Part shown: in pieces, positions 1-7,484 of the stretch | Numbering within the stretch: the first letter of the stretch is position 1 | Layout of the letters: the number at the start of each line of letters is the position of its first letter | Assembly: GCA_002496725.1 (NCBI GenBank) | Contig: DALI01000023.1 | Span: forward strand, 1-13,044 | From: Euryarchaeota archaeon UBA181 | Lineage (GTDB): Archaea > Thermoplasmatota > Poseidoniia > Poseidoniales > Thalassarchaeaceae | Direction: 5' to 3' | Length of the DNA: 13,044 bases | Program-made: the position numbers and the translations under genes | Notes under the pieces: model-generated | Databases searched by the model: none | Seen by the model: the letters and a program-made list of their open reading frames with translations, nothing else | Told to the model about the DNA's origin: nothing

Positions 1-516
1 TTCGATCCCAACTGCGTCGTATACAGTCCACCCACTTCCGTCCCTGGGGGCGAGACCTGCCATCTGTGCGGCGTCTCTGATACTCTGTCCTGGCTGGGGG
101 ACGACCTCATGCCTGACTGATGGGTCATAGGCTGAAACGAAGGTCACAGACTTTGTCATTGGCTCGTGGCGAGGCTCCACGTCATCTTCCGGATCTAGCC
201 TAATCTCTATCTCAGAGGCTTCAGCAGTGATTGCCGCAGGGCCCACTAGGAGAACGCGACCAACGTAATCTTTGGACTTGTAATGGGAAACCTTCTCGCC
301 AGAGCGAGTGAATACCTCCAAACCCAGGATATCCACAGGAGAAACGTTGGACATTTCCACCGCCTCTATCAGGGTTGAATCAGAGGGAACTCTGACCTGG
401 GCCGGTTCGGACACGTCATAGACGCTCCTCAGATCGAGTTCGACGCTCTTTCCTTGTCCTCCTCTTTCGTCATTCATCATCATCATTGTCATCATCATTG
501 TCATCATTAACATCAT
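1..516 (-). CDS. Ubiquitin-like protein with tandem beta-grasp-like repeats (partial, C-terminus beyond the left edge)
   Basis: The reading frame enters the window at its left edge with no stop, so only the first 172 codons are visible. After a Met-rich leader there are two similar segments of beta-grasp character. The first (residues about 24-93) has VRVPSDSTLIEAVEMSNVSP, then a strand GLEVFTRSGEKV, then VLLVGPA. The second (about 122-172) has HEVVPQPGQSIRDAAQMAGL followed by APRDGSGWTVYD. The second closely resembles GMKPRDGSEVNCYL in the Ubl-like protein at 9318-10079, and the order strand, helix with a hydrophobic GL/SNV turn, strand fits multi-ubiquitin/BilA-type proteins. The role as a protein modifier is inferred from this pattern and from the adjacent E1 and nearby E2. 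The C-terminus, where a diglycine would be, is not in the window. The start is ambiguous: ATGs at 516, 513, 507 and 504 follow a GAAGGTGA ribosome-binding site, and 513 or 507 has the best spacing. The gene has its own copy of the shared promoter (541-577), inside the end of the E1 gene. Confidence 0.6.
   Translation of the reverse strand, partial: MMLMMTMMMTMMMMNDERGGQGKSVELDLRSVYDVSEPAQVRVPSDSTLIEAVEMSNVSPVDILGLEVFTRSGEKVSHYKSKDYVGRVLLVGPAAITAEASEIEIRLDPEDDVEPRHEPMTKSVTFVSAYDPSVRHEVVPQPGQSIRDAAQMAGLAPRDGSGWTVYDAVGIE
471..516 (-). repeat. ATG-rich microsatellite at the start of the Ubl gene
   Basis: On the coding strand the first 45 or so bases of the gene consist almost wholly of ATG triplets interrupted by TTA, ACA and AAT, giving a leader MMLMMTMMMTMMMMND. 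All the ATGs are in frame, so a ladder of potential start codons follows a single GGTGA-type ribosome-binding site. The repeat is a plausible site for slippage and length variation, and it makes the annotated start uncertain by up to 14 codons. Confidence 0.75.
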
Positions 517-540
517 TTCACCTTCTTTCGGTATCCTTCA

Positions 541-577
541 CGTCTGGCATCAGGATGATTCCATGTCACTAGTGACA
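541..577 (-). promoter_or_regulatory. Shared composite promoter, copy 1 (upstream of the Ubl gene)
   Basis: A perfect 14-bp palindrome TGTCACTAGTGACA occupies 564-577 and GACG occupies 541-544, 19 bp downstream on the minus strand. The element lies within the last codons of the E1 gene and ends about 25 bases before the first ATG of the Ubl gene. The same palindrome-19 bp-GACG layout recurs at 2149, 8333, 10088 and 12320. The site therefore lets the Ubl gene start from its own promoter even though the E1 gene ends only 33 bp upstream of it. Confidence 0.8.
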
Positions 578-2139
578 CTCTCCTCATTCCTATCTTCTTG
601 GAGCTCCCCCAGTACCATCTCCATGATGTGTTTTGAATGATCATCAGAGGCATCGAATATTCTAGCGAACATGCCGAAATCATGTGCATACTCAATGCTA
701 ATTGTGTTTTTCTGGCCAGACCATGAAATCTGTGATGGCCACTCATCAAGACTGCTCGGGCCATCTGCCAGTATCGAAATCATAGCAAGTCCCTCAATGG
801 CTCCGAAAAGAGCGGTCGAGGTTACTATTGACCCAAAAGGTACCTCTCCATCTTCCTGGCAAGACATTGGTCCAGATTGAGAGAGGATCCCTAGGCCGTA
901 TCTGCAGAGCATGCAGGATCCTCCTTCTGTGAATAAATCGAACTGGCCGTGGAAGCCCTGTGCTCCTGCATTTATCATTGGAATACCGATTTCAGAGGAG
1001 ATTCCACAAAGTATCGCTCTAGCTCTGAGATTATCCACACCACACAAGATAAAGTCGGAAGCTCTACACATCTCAGGAAAATCTTCATCCAAGAGACTTC
1101 CGCCAAGTAGCAGATCTAAATCCTCTGCCCATGAAATACCCTCAGACGAATCTCCATTATGCACATCAACATCGTGTAACCTTTGCAGACTCCCTGTTCC
1201 GATCTCTTCATTGTAGCTAGTGACTGTTATTCTATCCACTGAATTCTCCAATCGGTGCTTAGCGATTTCCGCCTTTGCCATTCCTAGGTCTTCCTCTTTG
1301 TACAGAACCTGTCTATTTAGATTGTGAATCTGAATATTCAGATCTGGATCAATGATGCTCAATTCGGTCTGCTCACCACTGCTGGAAGAATCCCTGAAAC
1401 TCTTGATCAACGTGTCCAGAGCCCAGCTCCCTAATCCTCCTACGCCAGCGATTATCCCACTGCCTGATAGAGCACCATGGGCCCTAGGTAATCGTAACTC
1501 AATTTCAGAGGGGAGGCTTCCTTCTTCCGTCATCTCTCTTCTGAGGAAAGATAGAGAATTCAGTAAACTGTCCGTTAACTCATGATCCTGTTCCAATCTA
1601 GCTCTGATCAGTTTATGCCCAGTGCCATCGTCCCTCTTCAATACAGAGAATGGAATCTCAGAACCATCCTCCGCTTCCAAGATCATGTCACGTTCTATGT
1701 CATGTATCTCTCCAAGGGTTGTTGGATCGATCCTTAGATTGACTGTAACGTACTTTTTTGCAATTTCAACCGGTAGGATAGCCCCACAGACTCTCAGTAT
1801 CTCTTGCCAAGCCAGTGCGGCACCAATAGTCGCGAAACCTCCCTTCTGCAGAGCACTGGGTTCACCAGTAGTCGCTTTCCTGTCCTGAGTCAGTCGCACC
1901 CCGTCATCAAGTAAAATTACCCTGGTGTAGTTGCAGTCCCATTCGGGAACAATTTCATCTCCAAGGTAGACAGTGAAGTCAGGCGATCTAACTATTTCCG
2001 ACAAAACAGACGCTCCAAGCTGTTCCCCCATCGACATGAAGGAATCCCTTAGTCCCCCCTGATCCCCAATCACTGATATTCTGAGTCTCGAAAGCAATCC
2101 CTGGTCAACTAATCCCTCTTGTCTAATGGTCCTACGCAT
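550..2139 (-). CDS. E1-like (ThiF/MoeB/UBA superfamily) ubiquitin-activating enzyme
   Basis: This is a 529-residue enzyme expected to adenylate the C-terminus of a ubiquitin-like partner with ATP and pass it on as a thioester. The C-terminal half carries the full active adenylation domain: nucleotide loop GVGGLG (232-237), acidic strand end IIDPD (262-266), NLNRQ (273-277), GMAKAEIAKHRLE with Lys289, and GVDNLRAR (367-374). These are followed by a C-x2-C pair (Cys409, Cys412) and SCQEDGEVPFGSIVTSTALF, where Cys427 sits at the position of the reactive cysteine in ThiF and the conserved cysteine of MoeB. Only one C-x2-C pair is visible, so structural zinc binding may be incomplete. Residues about 15-125 (RLRISVIGDQGGL, ILLDDGVRL, TIGAALAWQEIL) look like a decayed Rossmann-type half domain, recalling the inactive half of eukaryotic E1s; this is an inference. 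The gene is headed by promoter copy 2, and its 3' end contains promoter copy 1. A biosynthetic MoeB/ThiF role is unlikely because of the length and the neighbours. Confidence 0.88.
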   Translation of the reverse strand: MRRTIRQEGLVDQGLLSRLRISVIGDQGGLRDSFMSMGEQLGASVLSEIVRSPDFTVYLGDEIVPEWDCNYTRVILLDDGVRLTQDRKATTGEPSALQKGGFATIGAALAWQEILRVCGAILPVEIAKKYVTVNLRIDPTTLGEIHDIERDMILEAEDGSEIPFSVLKRDDGTGHKLIRARLEQDHELTDSLLNSLSFLRREMTEEGSLPSEIELRLPRAHGALSGSGIIAGVGGLGSWALDTLIKSFRDSSSSGEQTELSIIDPDLNIQIHNLNRQVLYKEEDLGMAKAEIAKHRLENSVDRITVTSYNEEIGTGSLQRLHDVDVHNGDSSEGISWAEDLDLLLGGSLLDEDFPEMCRASDFILCGVDNLRARAILCGISSEIGIPMINAGAQGFHGQFDLFTEGGSCMLCRYGLGILSQSGPMSCQEDGEVPFGSIVTSTALFGAIEGLAMISILADGPSSLDEWPSQISWSGQKNTISIEYAHDFGMFARIFDASDDHSKHIMEMVLGELQEDRNEESVTSDMESS

Positions 2140-2148
2140 CAGTCCAAC

Positions 2149-2185
2149 CGTCTATTAGGACTTCCAGAACATGTCACTGGTGACT
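2149..2185 (-). promoter_or_regulatory. Shared composite promoter, copy 2 (upstream of the E1-like gene)
   Basis: The palindrome at 2172-2185 reads AGTCACCAGTGACA on the coding strand, with one mismatch at its first base. GACG is at 2149-2152, exactly 19 bp downstream, and 9 bases separate it from the E1 start codon. The palindrome overlaps the stop codon of the zinc-ribbon gene by two bases. If GACG marks the start of transcription, the leader is about 10-13 bases. Confidence 0.8.
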
Positions 2186-3533
2186 ATAATCTCGTCACCG
2201 ACCATTCTCGATCGCCCCTTCTGTCTGTGATGATTCGTTCCCACCAGTCATCCATGGTCTCCCTATCCGCTTCACACCACTCCAGATCACGACTAATCAT
2301 GTGAAGAATCTCTCGTGCCAATCGGTTTCCATCTACTCCTCTGGAGTTTCCTTCATCATAGATCATCTGTGCAACAACATAAGCGACAGGTATGTGAGAA
2401 AGACTGAATGTTCCTTGCTTCCTCAACCCTCCCGAGATATATTCTACCCCATTATGTTGAATGATTTCTCTATCCTTGTAAGGTACCCAGAATCTCGGTC
2501 CAGAAACATCCGTATCTCCCCTCCCTCTTAACTCCAATTTATGCCATATCTTGTCTTCAACATCGCCTTCAAAATGATCTGGTAAATTTTTCCAAGACTC
2601 GAATTTAAGATGTCTTGAGAGAGCGTCGAAAAGAAACTTTACTTGCCCCGAATCTATTATTTTAGGAGAGTCATGACTCTTCTTCATGATCGAATTATGT
2701 CTCTCATTTAGATTACCAAGAATCAGAAACGTGTTGAATGGATGGCCTTCTCTGAGGTGCCTGTCAGCATTCTCCAGGTGTACATGATACATATCCAAGA
2801 ATTCCTCGAAAAACCAGAAAGATCGATTCTCACAAGTCAGCCTAACATAAGACTCCAAGCCCCAGCTTGTATCCTTGTGTGCAGTATACTTCACACCGCC
2901 CTCAGTATGAAGGCTCCTTTTGTTCAAAAGAGAGCTCTCCATTACATTAGATAGTTTGGACTCCCACTCAATCTCTGGGAAAACCCGATGCAATCTTTCT
3001 CGGACCAAGTCGCCCCCTCGTTCTAACTGCCTTTTGGCATCCGATTTGGACTTCCATTCGGGAATGGTTTGATGATTCCATCCACCGGTTCCGGTTTGAC
3101 TCTTATTCTTCTTCAGATTCAGGAGCTTCTTCTCCGATGTGATCAATGAACGTTCGGGATTTTTGCGCATTAAGCACACGATATCCCCCTCCTTCTGACG
3201 CCTATCAAGTTTGAACATGGGAATATCTTGATGGGTACTGATATTTCTGGCCCTATTCGAATCATCCCTGTCTGCGACTCTTTCCCTGTGGTCAAACCCA
3301 TCGATCTCCTCATGTTCATGCAGTTTATGAAGGCACGATGGGCAATAGAACGTTATCTTCGTACCATCTCTGACCTCCTCCGCGGTACCTCTTATCTCGC
3401 ATCCCGGGCATTCCGAATTTTGAATATCAGACCTCAATTCGGACAACTTCATGCCTTCTCGAGGTTTGTGTATGGGGCTAGGGGATTGTTCCTCCCTCCA
3501 TGCAGGGCTATCCTTGCTGTAGGCATCATCCAT
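2184..3533 (-). CDS. Unknown protein with N-terminal zinc ribbon, possibly TFB-like
   Basis: I do not recognise this 449-residue protein as a whole. Residues 42-67 form a clear zinc ribbon, CPGC (42-45) and CPSC (64-67), with intervening RDGTKITFY. The segment that follows, HEEIDGFDHRERVADRDDSN then RARN, recalls the linker after the zinc ribbon of archaeal TFB (acidic/ID, an aromatic or basic residue, D-rich, then R/N). The remaining ~350 residues are charged, with hydrophobic stretches near 275-285 (FNTFLILGNL) and 385-400 (IPVAYVVAQMIYDEG) that could be helical cores, but I cannot identify two cyclin boxes. It begins 4 bases after the CARF-winged-helix gene, with GGAG just before the ATG, and is last in the six-gene unit. 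A nucleic-acid-binding or transcription role is possible, and so is a target-recognition role. The TFB comparison is a weak inference. Confidence 0.72.
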   Translation of the reverse strand: MDDAYSKDSPAWREEQSPSPIHKPREGMKLSELRSDIQNSECPGCEIRGTAEEVRDGTKITFYCPSCLHKLHEHEEIDGFDHRERVADRDDSNRARNISTHQDIPMFKLDRRQKEGDIVCLMRKNPERSLITSEKKLLNLKKNKSQTGTGGWNHQTIPEWKSKSDAKRQLERGGDLVRERLHRVFPEIEWESKLSNVMESSLLNKRSLHTEGGVKYTAHKDTSWGLESYVRLTCENRSFWFFEEFLDMYHVHLENADRHLREGHPFNTFLILGNLNERHNSIMKKSHDSPKIIDSGQVKFLFDALSRHLKFESWKNLPDHFEGDVEDKIWHKLELRGRGDTDVSGPRFWVPYKDREIIQHNGVEYISGGLRKQGTFSLSHIPVAYVVAQMIYDEGNSRGVDGNRLAREILHMISRDLEWCEADRETMDDWWERIITDRRGDREWSVTRL

Positions 3534-3537
3534 GCTC

Positions 3538-5175
3538 CTATCTCCCTCTCATTAGGGACAGTCTGGCCAATACTTCTCCAGCAGCGGTAAGTGAGAGGCT
3601 TTCTTTACCCTCCCTACGAATGAGGCCGTTTTTCTCCGCCGCATTGATCCCTCGACTTCTCTGCTGCCTGCCAGTTGCCCCATCTGGATCAGCAAGCATA
3701 AGGTCCCCAGAAACATGCTCTTGATTGTATCTTCCCAATTTCTTTGATGACTCAATCCCTCTTCCCCTCGTGTCCTTTTCGTGAAGTATGGTGGCTAGAA
3801 CCCTCCTAGCATTCCGACTATCCTCCATCTTCTCCCGACTAGAAATTTCAATCCCTTTCCGTACCGCCTCTATTTCAAAATCGTTCGGTAGCCTAAATCT
3901 GTGCTTGAGCTTGTCGAGTTTTGTTTCTGTGTTAGAGCCAGTGATCCCCGTGGAGGGTCTTTTCTTCAAAATAGAAATGACGGAGATGCCCGATATCCTG
4001 CAGTACCTTAGGACGGAAGATTTTAGGTGAGATGGAATTTTATCGATCACCAATGAACACTTCCCACGATAACCTTCAGAAGCATCCCTGATGACGTTGA
4101 GAAGTCTGCCTAATGAGTCGTAAAACTCTAACTCTCCCTCGCACATTAGATTCGATATCGATTTTACATCTTTATTGATTAGATTGTATAAATGCAACAC
4201 CTCCTCGATTCTCTCGGCCACCTTTTCTGCCCTATCTCGGTCATTACCGTATTCAAGAACTATCAAGGCATACTTGGAGAAGACACCACCTGGTAGGCCG
4301 TGTTCATCCAGATAATCCGTAACCCTCTTACTTTCCTCGTCCGGGCTTTCCTTCCCATTGTGGAAAATAATTACTGCGCCCTCTGACCCAGCGCGTGGCT
4401 CAAGTCGGAACTCATTTTTTGAAAGATGATAAATCGCATGAATCAATCCCATATCTGTGAGGCGGTACTCTACGGGTTCCGCACCTCTTCTCTCTATCAT
4501 TCCGCCCTCTTCGAGGCTCTTCGCGGTCGTGCTCAATCCCTGTTGCCGGGCAAGATCGTATTTAGTGGAGGCGATGGCATCACCTGGGATCCAATCCTTC
4601 ATCTCACAGTTTCCACGTTCGGCCATTATCGAAAGCATACCAGATTCCTTTTCCTTTAGGGACCTAGTAGTGGGAGCATCTGCTTCATGACTTAGCTCGA
4701 ACGAACTGTCCATGGTTACTTCAATAGCTTCGGGTATGAATGCAGGATTATTTGGAAGCAACGTCCATATGTGGCCCCCAATCACTTCTCCGACAGTCAT
4801 TAGGCAACCTAGTAGGTAACTACTTCCGCCTGTGGCGCATATATGGAGGTCCTTGTCCTCAATATGCGTACCAATATCCAGATCCAGTTCCTTGATTAGT
4901 GCGGAAACATTCGTTCCCCAATGGCTCTCTTCATCGAATTCTCCTCTCTTGAATCTCGGTCCTTGAATCACCGACGTATGAGGGTGCAAGGATATATCGA
5001 TGCCCTTTAGAAGATTTTTCCGATAGATGCTATCGCCAATTAGATCCACCCCTACATCACACTCTGGCGAATGTACGATTTTGATAGTCTTAGGCTTGAT
5101 CTTTTCGATAAGATTGTCAAAACCCGAGTTCTGGAACCTTTTCATCTTCCAGTCGACAATGACAAGAGTCGCCAT
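3538..5175 (-). CDS. CARF-winged-helix protein (putative nucleotide-responsive regulator)
   Basis: This 545-residue protein combines a ligand-sensing fold with DNA-binding-like domains. Residues 1-160 look like a CARF Rossmann domain: the first strand is TLVIVDW, and DLHICATGGSSYLLGCLM (109-126) matches the CARF signature strand-TGG-[ST]-helix that contacts cyclic oligoadenylate in CRISPR-associated proteins. Residues about 175-245 form a winged helix (MLSIMAERGNC, STTAKSLEEGGMIERRG, VEYRLTDMG). Residues 265-405 contain alternating hydrophobic strands and helices and may be a degenerate second sensor domain. Residues 430-545 end in a second winged-helix-like segment (RGINAAEKNGLIRREGKESL, then LTAAGEVLARL). 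Csa3 is a known CARF-wHTH regulator, but here there is no CRISPR locus. The gene lies 12 bases after the Cdc48-like ATPase and 4 bases before the zinc-ribbon gene, without a clear ribosome-binding site. It is the best local candidate to bind the five palindromes. That pairing, and the nature of the ligand, are inferred. Confidence 0.75.
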   Translation of the reverse strand: MATLVIVDWKMKRFQNSGFDNLIEKIKPKTIKIVHSPECDVGVDLIGDSIYRKNLLKGIDISLHPHTSVIQGPRFKRGEFDEESHWGTNVSALIKELDLDIGTHIEDKDLHICATGGSSYLLGCLMTVGEVIGGHIWTLLPNNPAFIPEAIEVTMDSSFELSHEADAPTTRSLKEKESGMLSIMAERGNCEMKDWIPGDAIASTKYDLARQQGLSTTAKSLEEGGMIERRGAEPVEYRLTDMGLIHAIYHLSKNEFRLEPRAGSEGAVIIFHNGKESPDEESKRVTDYLDEHGLPGGVFSKYALIVLEYGNDRDRAEKVAERIEEVLHLYNLINKDVKSISNLMCEGELEFYDSLGRLLNVIRDASEGYRGKCSLVIDKIPSHLKSSVLRYCRISGISVISILKKRPSTGITGSNTETKLDKLKHRFRLPNDFEIEAVRKGIEISSREKMEDSRNARRVLATILHEKDTRGRGIESSKKLGRYNQEHVSGDLMLADPDGATGRQQRSRGINAAEKNGLIRREGKESLSLTAAGEVLARLSLMRGR

Positions 5176-5187
5176 GTAATCAGTGTC

Positions 5188-7365
5188 TCATTCAAGCGGT
5201 TCTATTTGAATTGAATCCCCCAGATTCGTTTCCTGACCGATAACTACTCCACAGGCAGCAAGTGCATCCTCCTGTCTGACTGAGAATCCCACAGCCCCCC
5301 CCTCTGGGAACTCATCTAGGTGTCTCCTGACTGCAATCTCTCTTATCCTCCTCCCTACTCCAGCCAAATCGGCACCTGACATTCCAAGTGGGAGTCCTAA
5401 GACTGCAGCCCCCAGGTCAAGTTGTTCAGATCGAGGGGCATCTCCTAGATGCACCCCGACTATCTCCGAGTATTCCTCCGTAAGCGGGAGATCGACCTTG
5501 ACATGAGTGCCGATTCTCCCCTCTCTGAGGAATGCCGGGTCAATCAGGTCCTTTCTGTTCGTTGCAGCCATGATAAGGACCCCATCCCTAGAATCGATTC
5601 CATCCAGTTCGGTCAATAGCTGATTGACTACTGACCCCAGCCCCGAGCGTCCTGGGCCAATCATTCCTCTATCTGCCCCTATCGCGTCAAACTCGTCGAA
5701 GAAAAGTATGCATGGTGACATTTTCCTAGCCTTATCCATCAGATTTCTGACTGCCCTCTCAGATTCTCCTTGCCACATGGAGAGTAGTTCTGGACCCTTT
5801 ATGCTGATGAATTGGGAACCGGAAATATTAGCCGCCGCCCGAGCAAGAGCAGTTTTTCCAGTTCCCGGCGGGCCGTGAAGCAAAATTCCAGATCCTATTG
5901 TCAAACCAGCCGCTTCATACAGATCTGGATGACTTAGTGGATCGAGAATCTTTCGCCTGAGTGCTTCTTTGGCGTTTGAGTGCCCTATGATTGAGCTGAA
6001 ATCCTCCTTCGCGATATCTCTATTGAATTTCCTCTTGATCGACGGCCTTACTCGTGTGAAAGACTCATTAAAATCATCCATAGTAATCTCAAGACTCTCA
6101 GCATCGACAGTTTCTGACTCTATCAGGCTGTCGAATCCAAATATTCTCTCAGCGGACCTGTATACAGATTCCTTGCACAAATGATCGATATCAGCCCCTA
6201 CGAATCCCACAGTTATCTCGGCTAGCTCATTTATGTCAACGTCACTAGACAGTGGCATGCCCCTGGTATGAATCGAAAGAATCTTCTCCCTAGCTAGCTT
6301 ATCTGGGACAGGGCATTCTATCACTCTCTCGAATCTACCTGATCTATTGACCGCTGAATCTATCGACGAGATTCTGTTTGTGGCCCCAATTACTACTACC
6401 TGACCTCTATCCTCCATCCCGTCCATCAGTGTCAGAAGCTGGGCCACAAGCCTCCTAGATGATTCCGAAGAGGTGTCTCTGTCAGGTGTGATGGAGTCGA
6501 TCTCATCAATGAAAATTACTGATGGTTGATCCAATTTAGCTTCCTCAAAAAGATCTCTCAGGGCCCTCTCAGATTCTCCCATTCCGCAACCAATGATCTC
6601 TGGTGCGGAAATGGAGTGAAAAGTTGCCTGTGTCTCTCTAGCCAGAGCCCTAGCTAGCAAGCTTTTGCCAGTGCCCGGCTCACCGCTGAGAAGAATGCCC
6701 CTGATCGGGGACTTGCCACCTCTCAGGAAGACGTCCGGATGAAGAAGTGGGACTACAGCAACCTCCTGTAGTTGCTTGATGACATCATCTAATCCCCCTA
6801 TATCCGCAAATGACACATCACCAGTTTCCAAAAGCGGTCGTCTTGCCTTCTGGCTCCTCACTTCGACCCTAGTCGATGCATCCACTACTCCACAGACTCC
6901 CCCTCCTAGGAACCTTCTAGGGGAGGTCTTCACAACTTGCATCTCAACGACCCCTCCATTCGGAGATGGGAATGTGATGTGATCTCTAATTCTCATCGGT
7001 CTGCCAAATATCGCCGAACGATCCGTATCGACAAGATCCGTATAGTCCTGAGACGAGGTGTTTCCTACCAGGTCAAGGGTTATACTTGTGAGGGTTCTGA
7101 GATTCGTCTTGACGGCAGTAATTCTCTCTCCAGTCCTGGAATATGTATTCAGCCTACTTGTGGCGTCTAGCAATATTATACCAGACTCTACGCTTCTGGA
7201 CGATCTCGCTATTGCTATAGAGCATCTCGATCCCTTGAGCTCCACCAATCCGCCATTTTCCACTCCCATTAAACCCAAATCCTCTGGATTCAGAACAGCT
7301 ATTCCCTTGTGGGCCTGCGTATCTGGGAGACTCCCGACAACGAAATCACTACTCAATGAAATCAC
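5188..7365 (-). CDS. Cdc48/VAT-like double-ring AAA+ ATPase (protein unfoldase)
   Basis: This 725-residue protein has the full Cdc48/p97/VAT order. An N-terminal double-psi barrel-like domain (residues 1-170: GIAVLNPEDLGLMGVENGGL, IILLDATSRLNTYSRTGERI) is followed by two AAA+ modules. D1 has Walker A GEPGTGKS (228-235), Walker B IFIDEID (284-290), sensor 1 ATN (328-330) and arginines Arg341 and Arg344. D2 has Walker A GPPGTGKT (498-505), Walker B FFDEFD (555-560), sensor 1 ATNR (601-604) and Arg614/Arg617. The D2 pore loop MWQGESE keeps the aromatic Trp531, while D1 has GCGMGESE without an aromatic. All catalytic residues are present, so it should hydrolyse ATP and thread protein substrates. 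Start: GTG at 7365, overlapping the stop of the upstream 40-residue ORF (GTGA) and preceded by a G-rich ribosome-binding site. It is probably a locus-specific paralogue, since the chromosomal VAT gene is not normally found among CARF, E1 and E2 genes. The link to Ubl-tagged substrates is inferred from context. Confidence 0.93.
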   Translation of the reverse strand: MISLSSDFVVGSLPDTQAHKGIAVLNPEDLGLMGVENGGLVELKGSRCSIAIARSSRSVESGIILLDATSRLNTYSRTGERITAVKTNLRTLTSITLDLVGNTSSQDYTDLVDTDRSAIFGRPMRIRDHITFPSPNGGVVEMQVVKTSPRRFLGGGVCGVVDASTRVEVRSQKARRPLLETGDVSFADIGGLDDVIKQLQEVAVVPLLHPDVFLRGGKSPIRGILLSGEPGTGKSLLARALARETQATFHSISAPEIIGCGMGESERALRDLFEEAKLDQPSVIFIDEIDSITPDRDTSSESSRRLVAQLLTLMDGMEDRGQVVVIGATNRISSIDSAVNRSGRFERVIECPVPDKLAREKILSIHTRGMPLSSDVDINELAEITVGFVGADIDHLCKESVYRSAERIFGFDSLIESETVDAESLEITMDDFNESFTRVRPSIKRKFNRDIAKEDFSSIIGHSNAKEALRRKILDPLSHPDLYEAAGLTIGSGILLHGPPGTGKTALARAAANISGSQFISIKGPELLSMWQGESERAVRNLMDKARKMSPCILFFDEFDAIGADRGMIGPGRSGLGSVVNQLLTELDGIDSRDGVLIMAATNRKDLIDPAFLREGRIGTHVKVDLPLTEEYSEIVGVHLGDAPRSEQLDLGAAVLGLPLGMSGADLAGVGRRIREIAVRRHLDEFPEGGAVGFSVRQEDALAACGVVIGQETNLGDSIQIEPLE

Positions 7366-7484
7366 TCATCCCCCCCACTGTCGAAATCATCGACTCCACT
7401 CCAATCATCAGGTAGGAGTGCAAGTGCCAGACCCCCGGACGCGACTATAGCCACAGTCTTGAGAATGCCCCTTAGTAGCCCCAT
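7362..7484 (-). CDS. 40-residue single-pass membrane peptide
   Basis: A short frame opens with ATG at 7484, directly after the stop of the GIY-YIG gene, and ends in a GTGA overlap with the start of the ATPase. Both junctions are typical of translationally coupled genes, and a G-rich stretch (GAGGGGGGG) precedes the start. The product starts MGLLRGILKTVAIVASGGLA, continues LALLPDDW, and ends in an acidic tail with several Asp residues. Residues 3-24 are one hydrophobic, Gly/Ala-rich segment with basic residues at its start, consistent with a single transmembrane helix and an acidic tail. No family is recognised. It may be a membrane anchor or small partner of the ATPase, or a toxin-like peptide; neither can be chosen from the sequence. 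Confidence 0.6.
   Translation of the reverse strand: MGLLRGILKTVAIVASGGLALALLPDDWSGVDDFDSGGDE

Noticed and set aside
1217..1226. Half-sites of the palindrome (also near 1686, 6243, 10134, 11111 and 12306)
   Set aside because: Only one arm is present and no GACG box occurs at the 19-bp spacing; they lie within coding sequence.
3228..3590. Plus-strand 120-residue frame
   Set aside because: It lies antisense to the zinc-ribbon gene and the end of the CARF-wHTH gene, with no ribosome-binding site or recognisable motif.
7058..7450. Plus-strand 130-residue frame
   Set aside because: It is antisense to the N-terminal domain of the ATPase, and its composition reflects the complementary strand.
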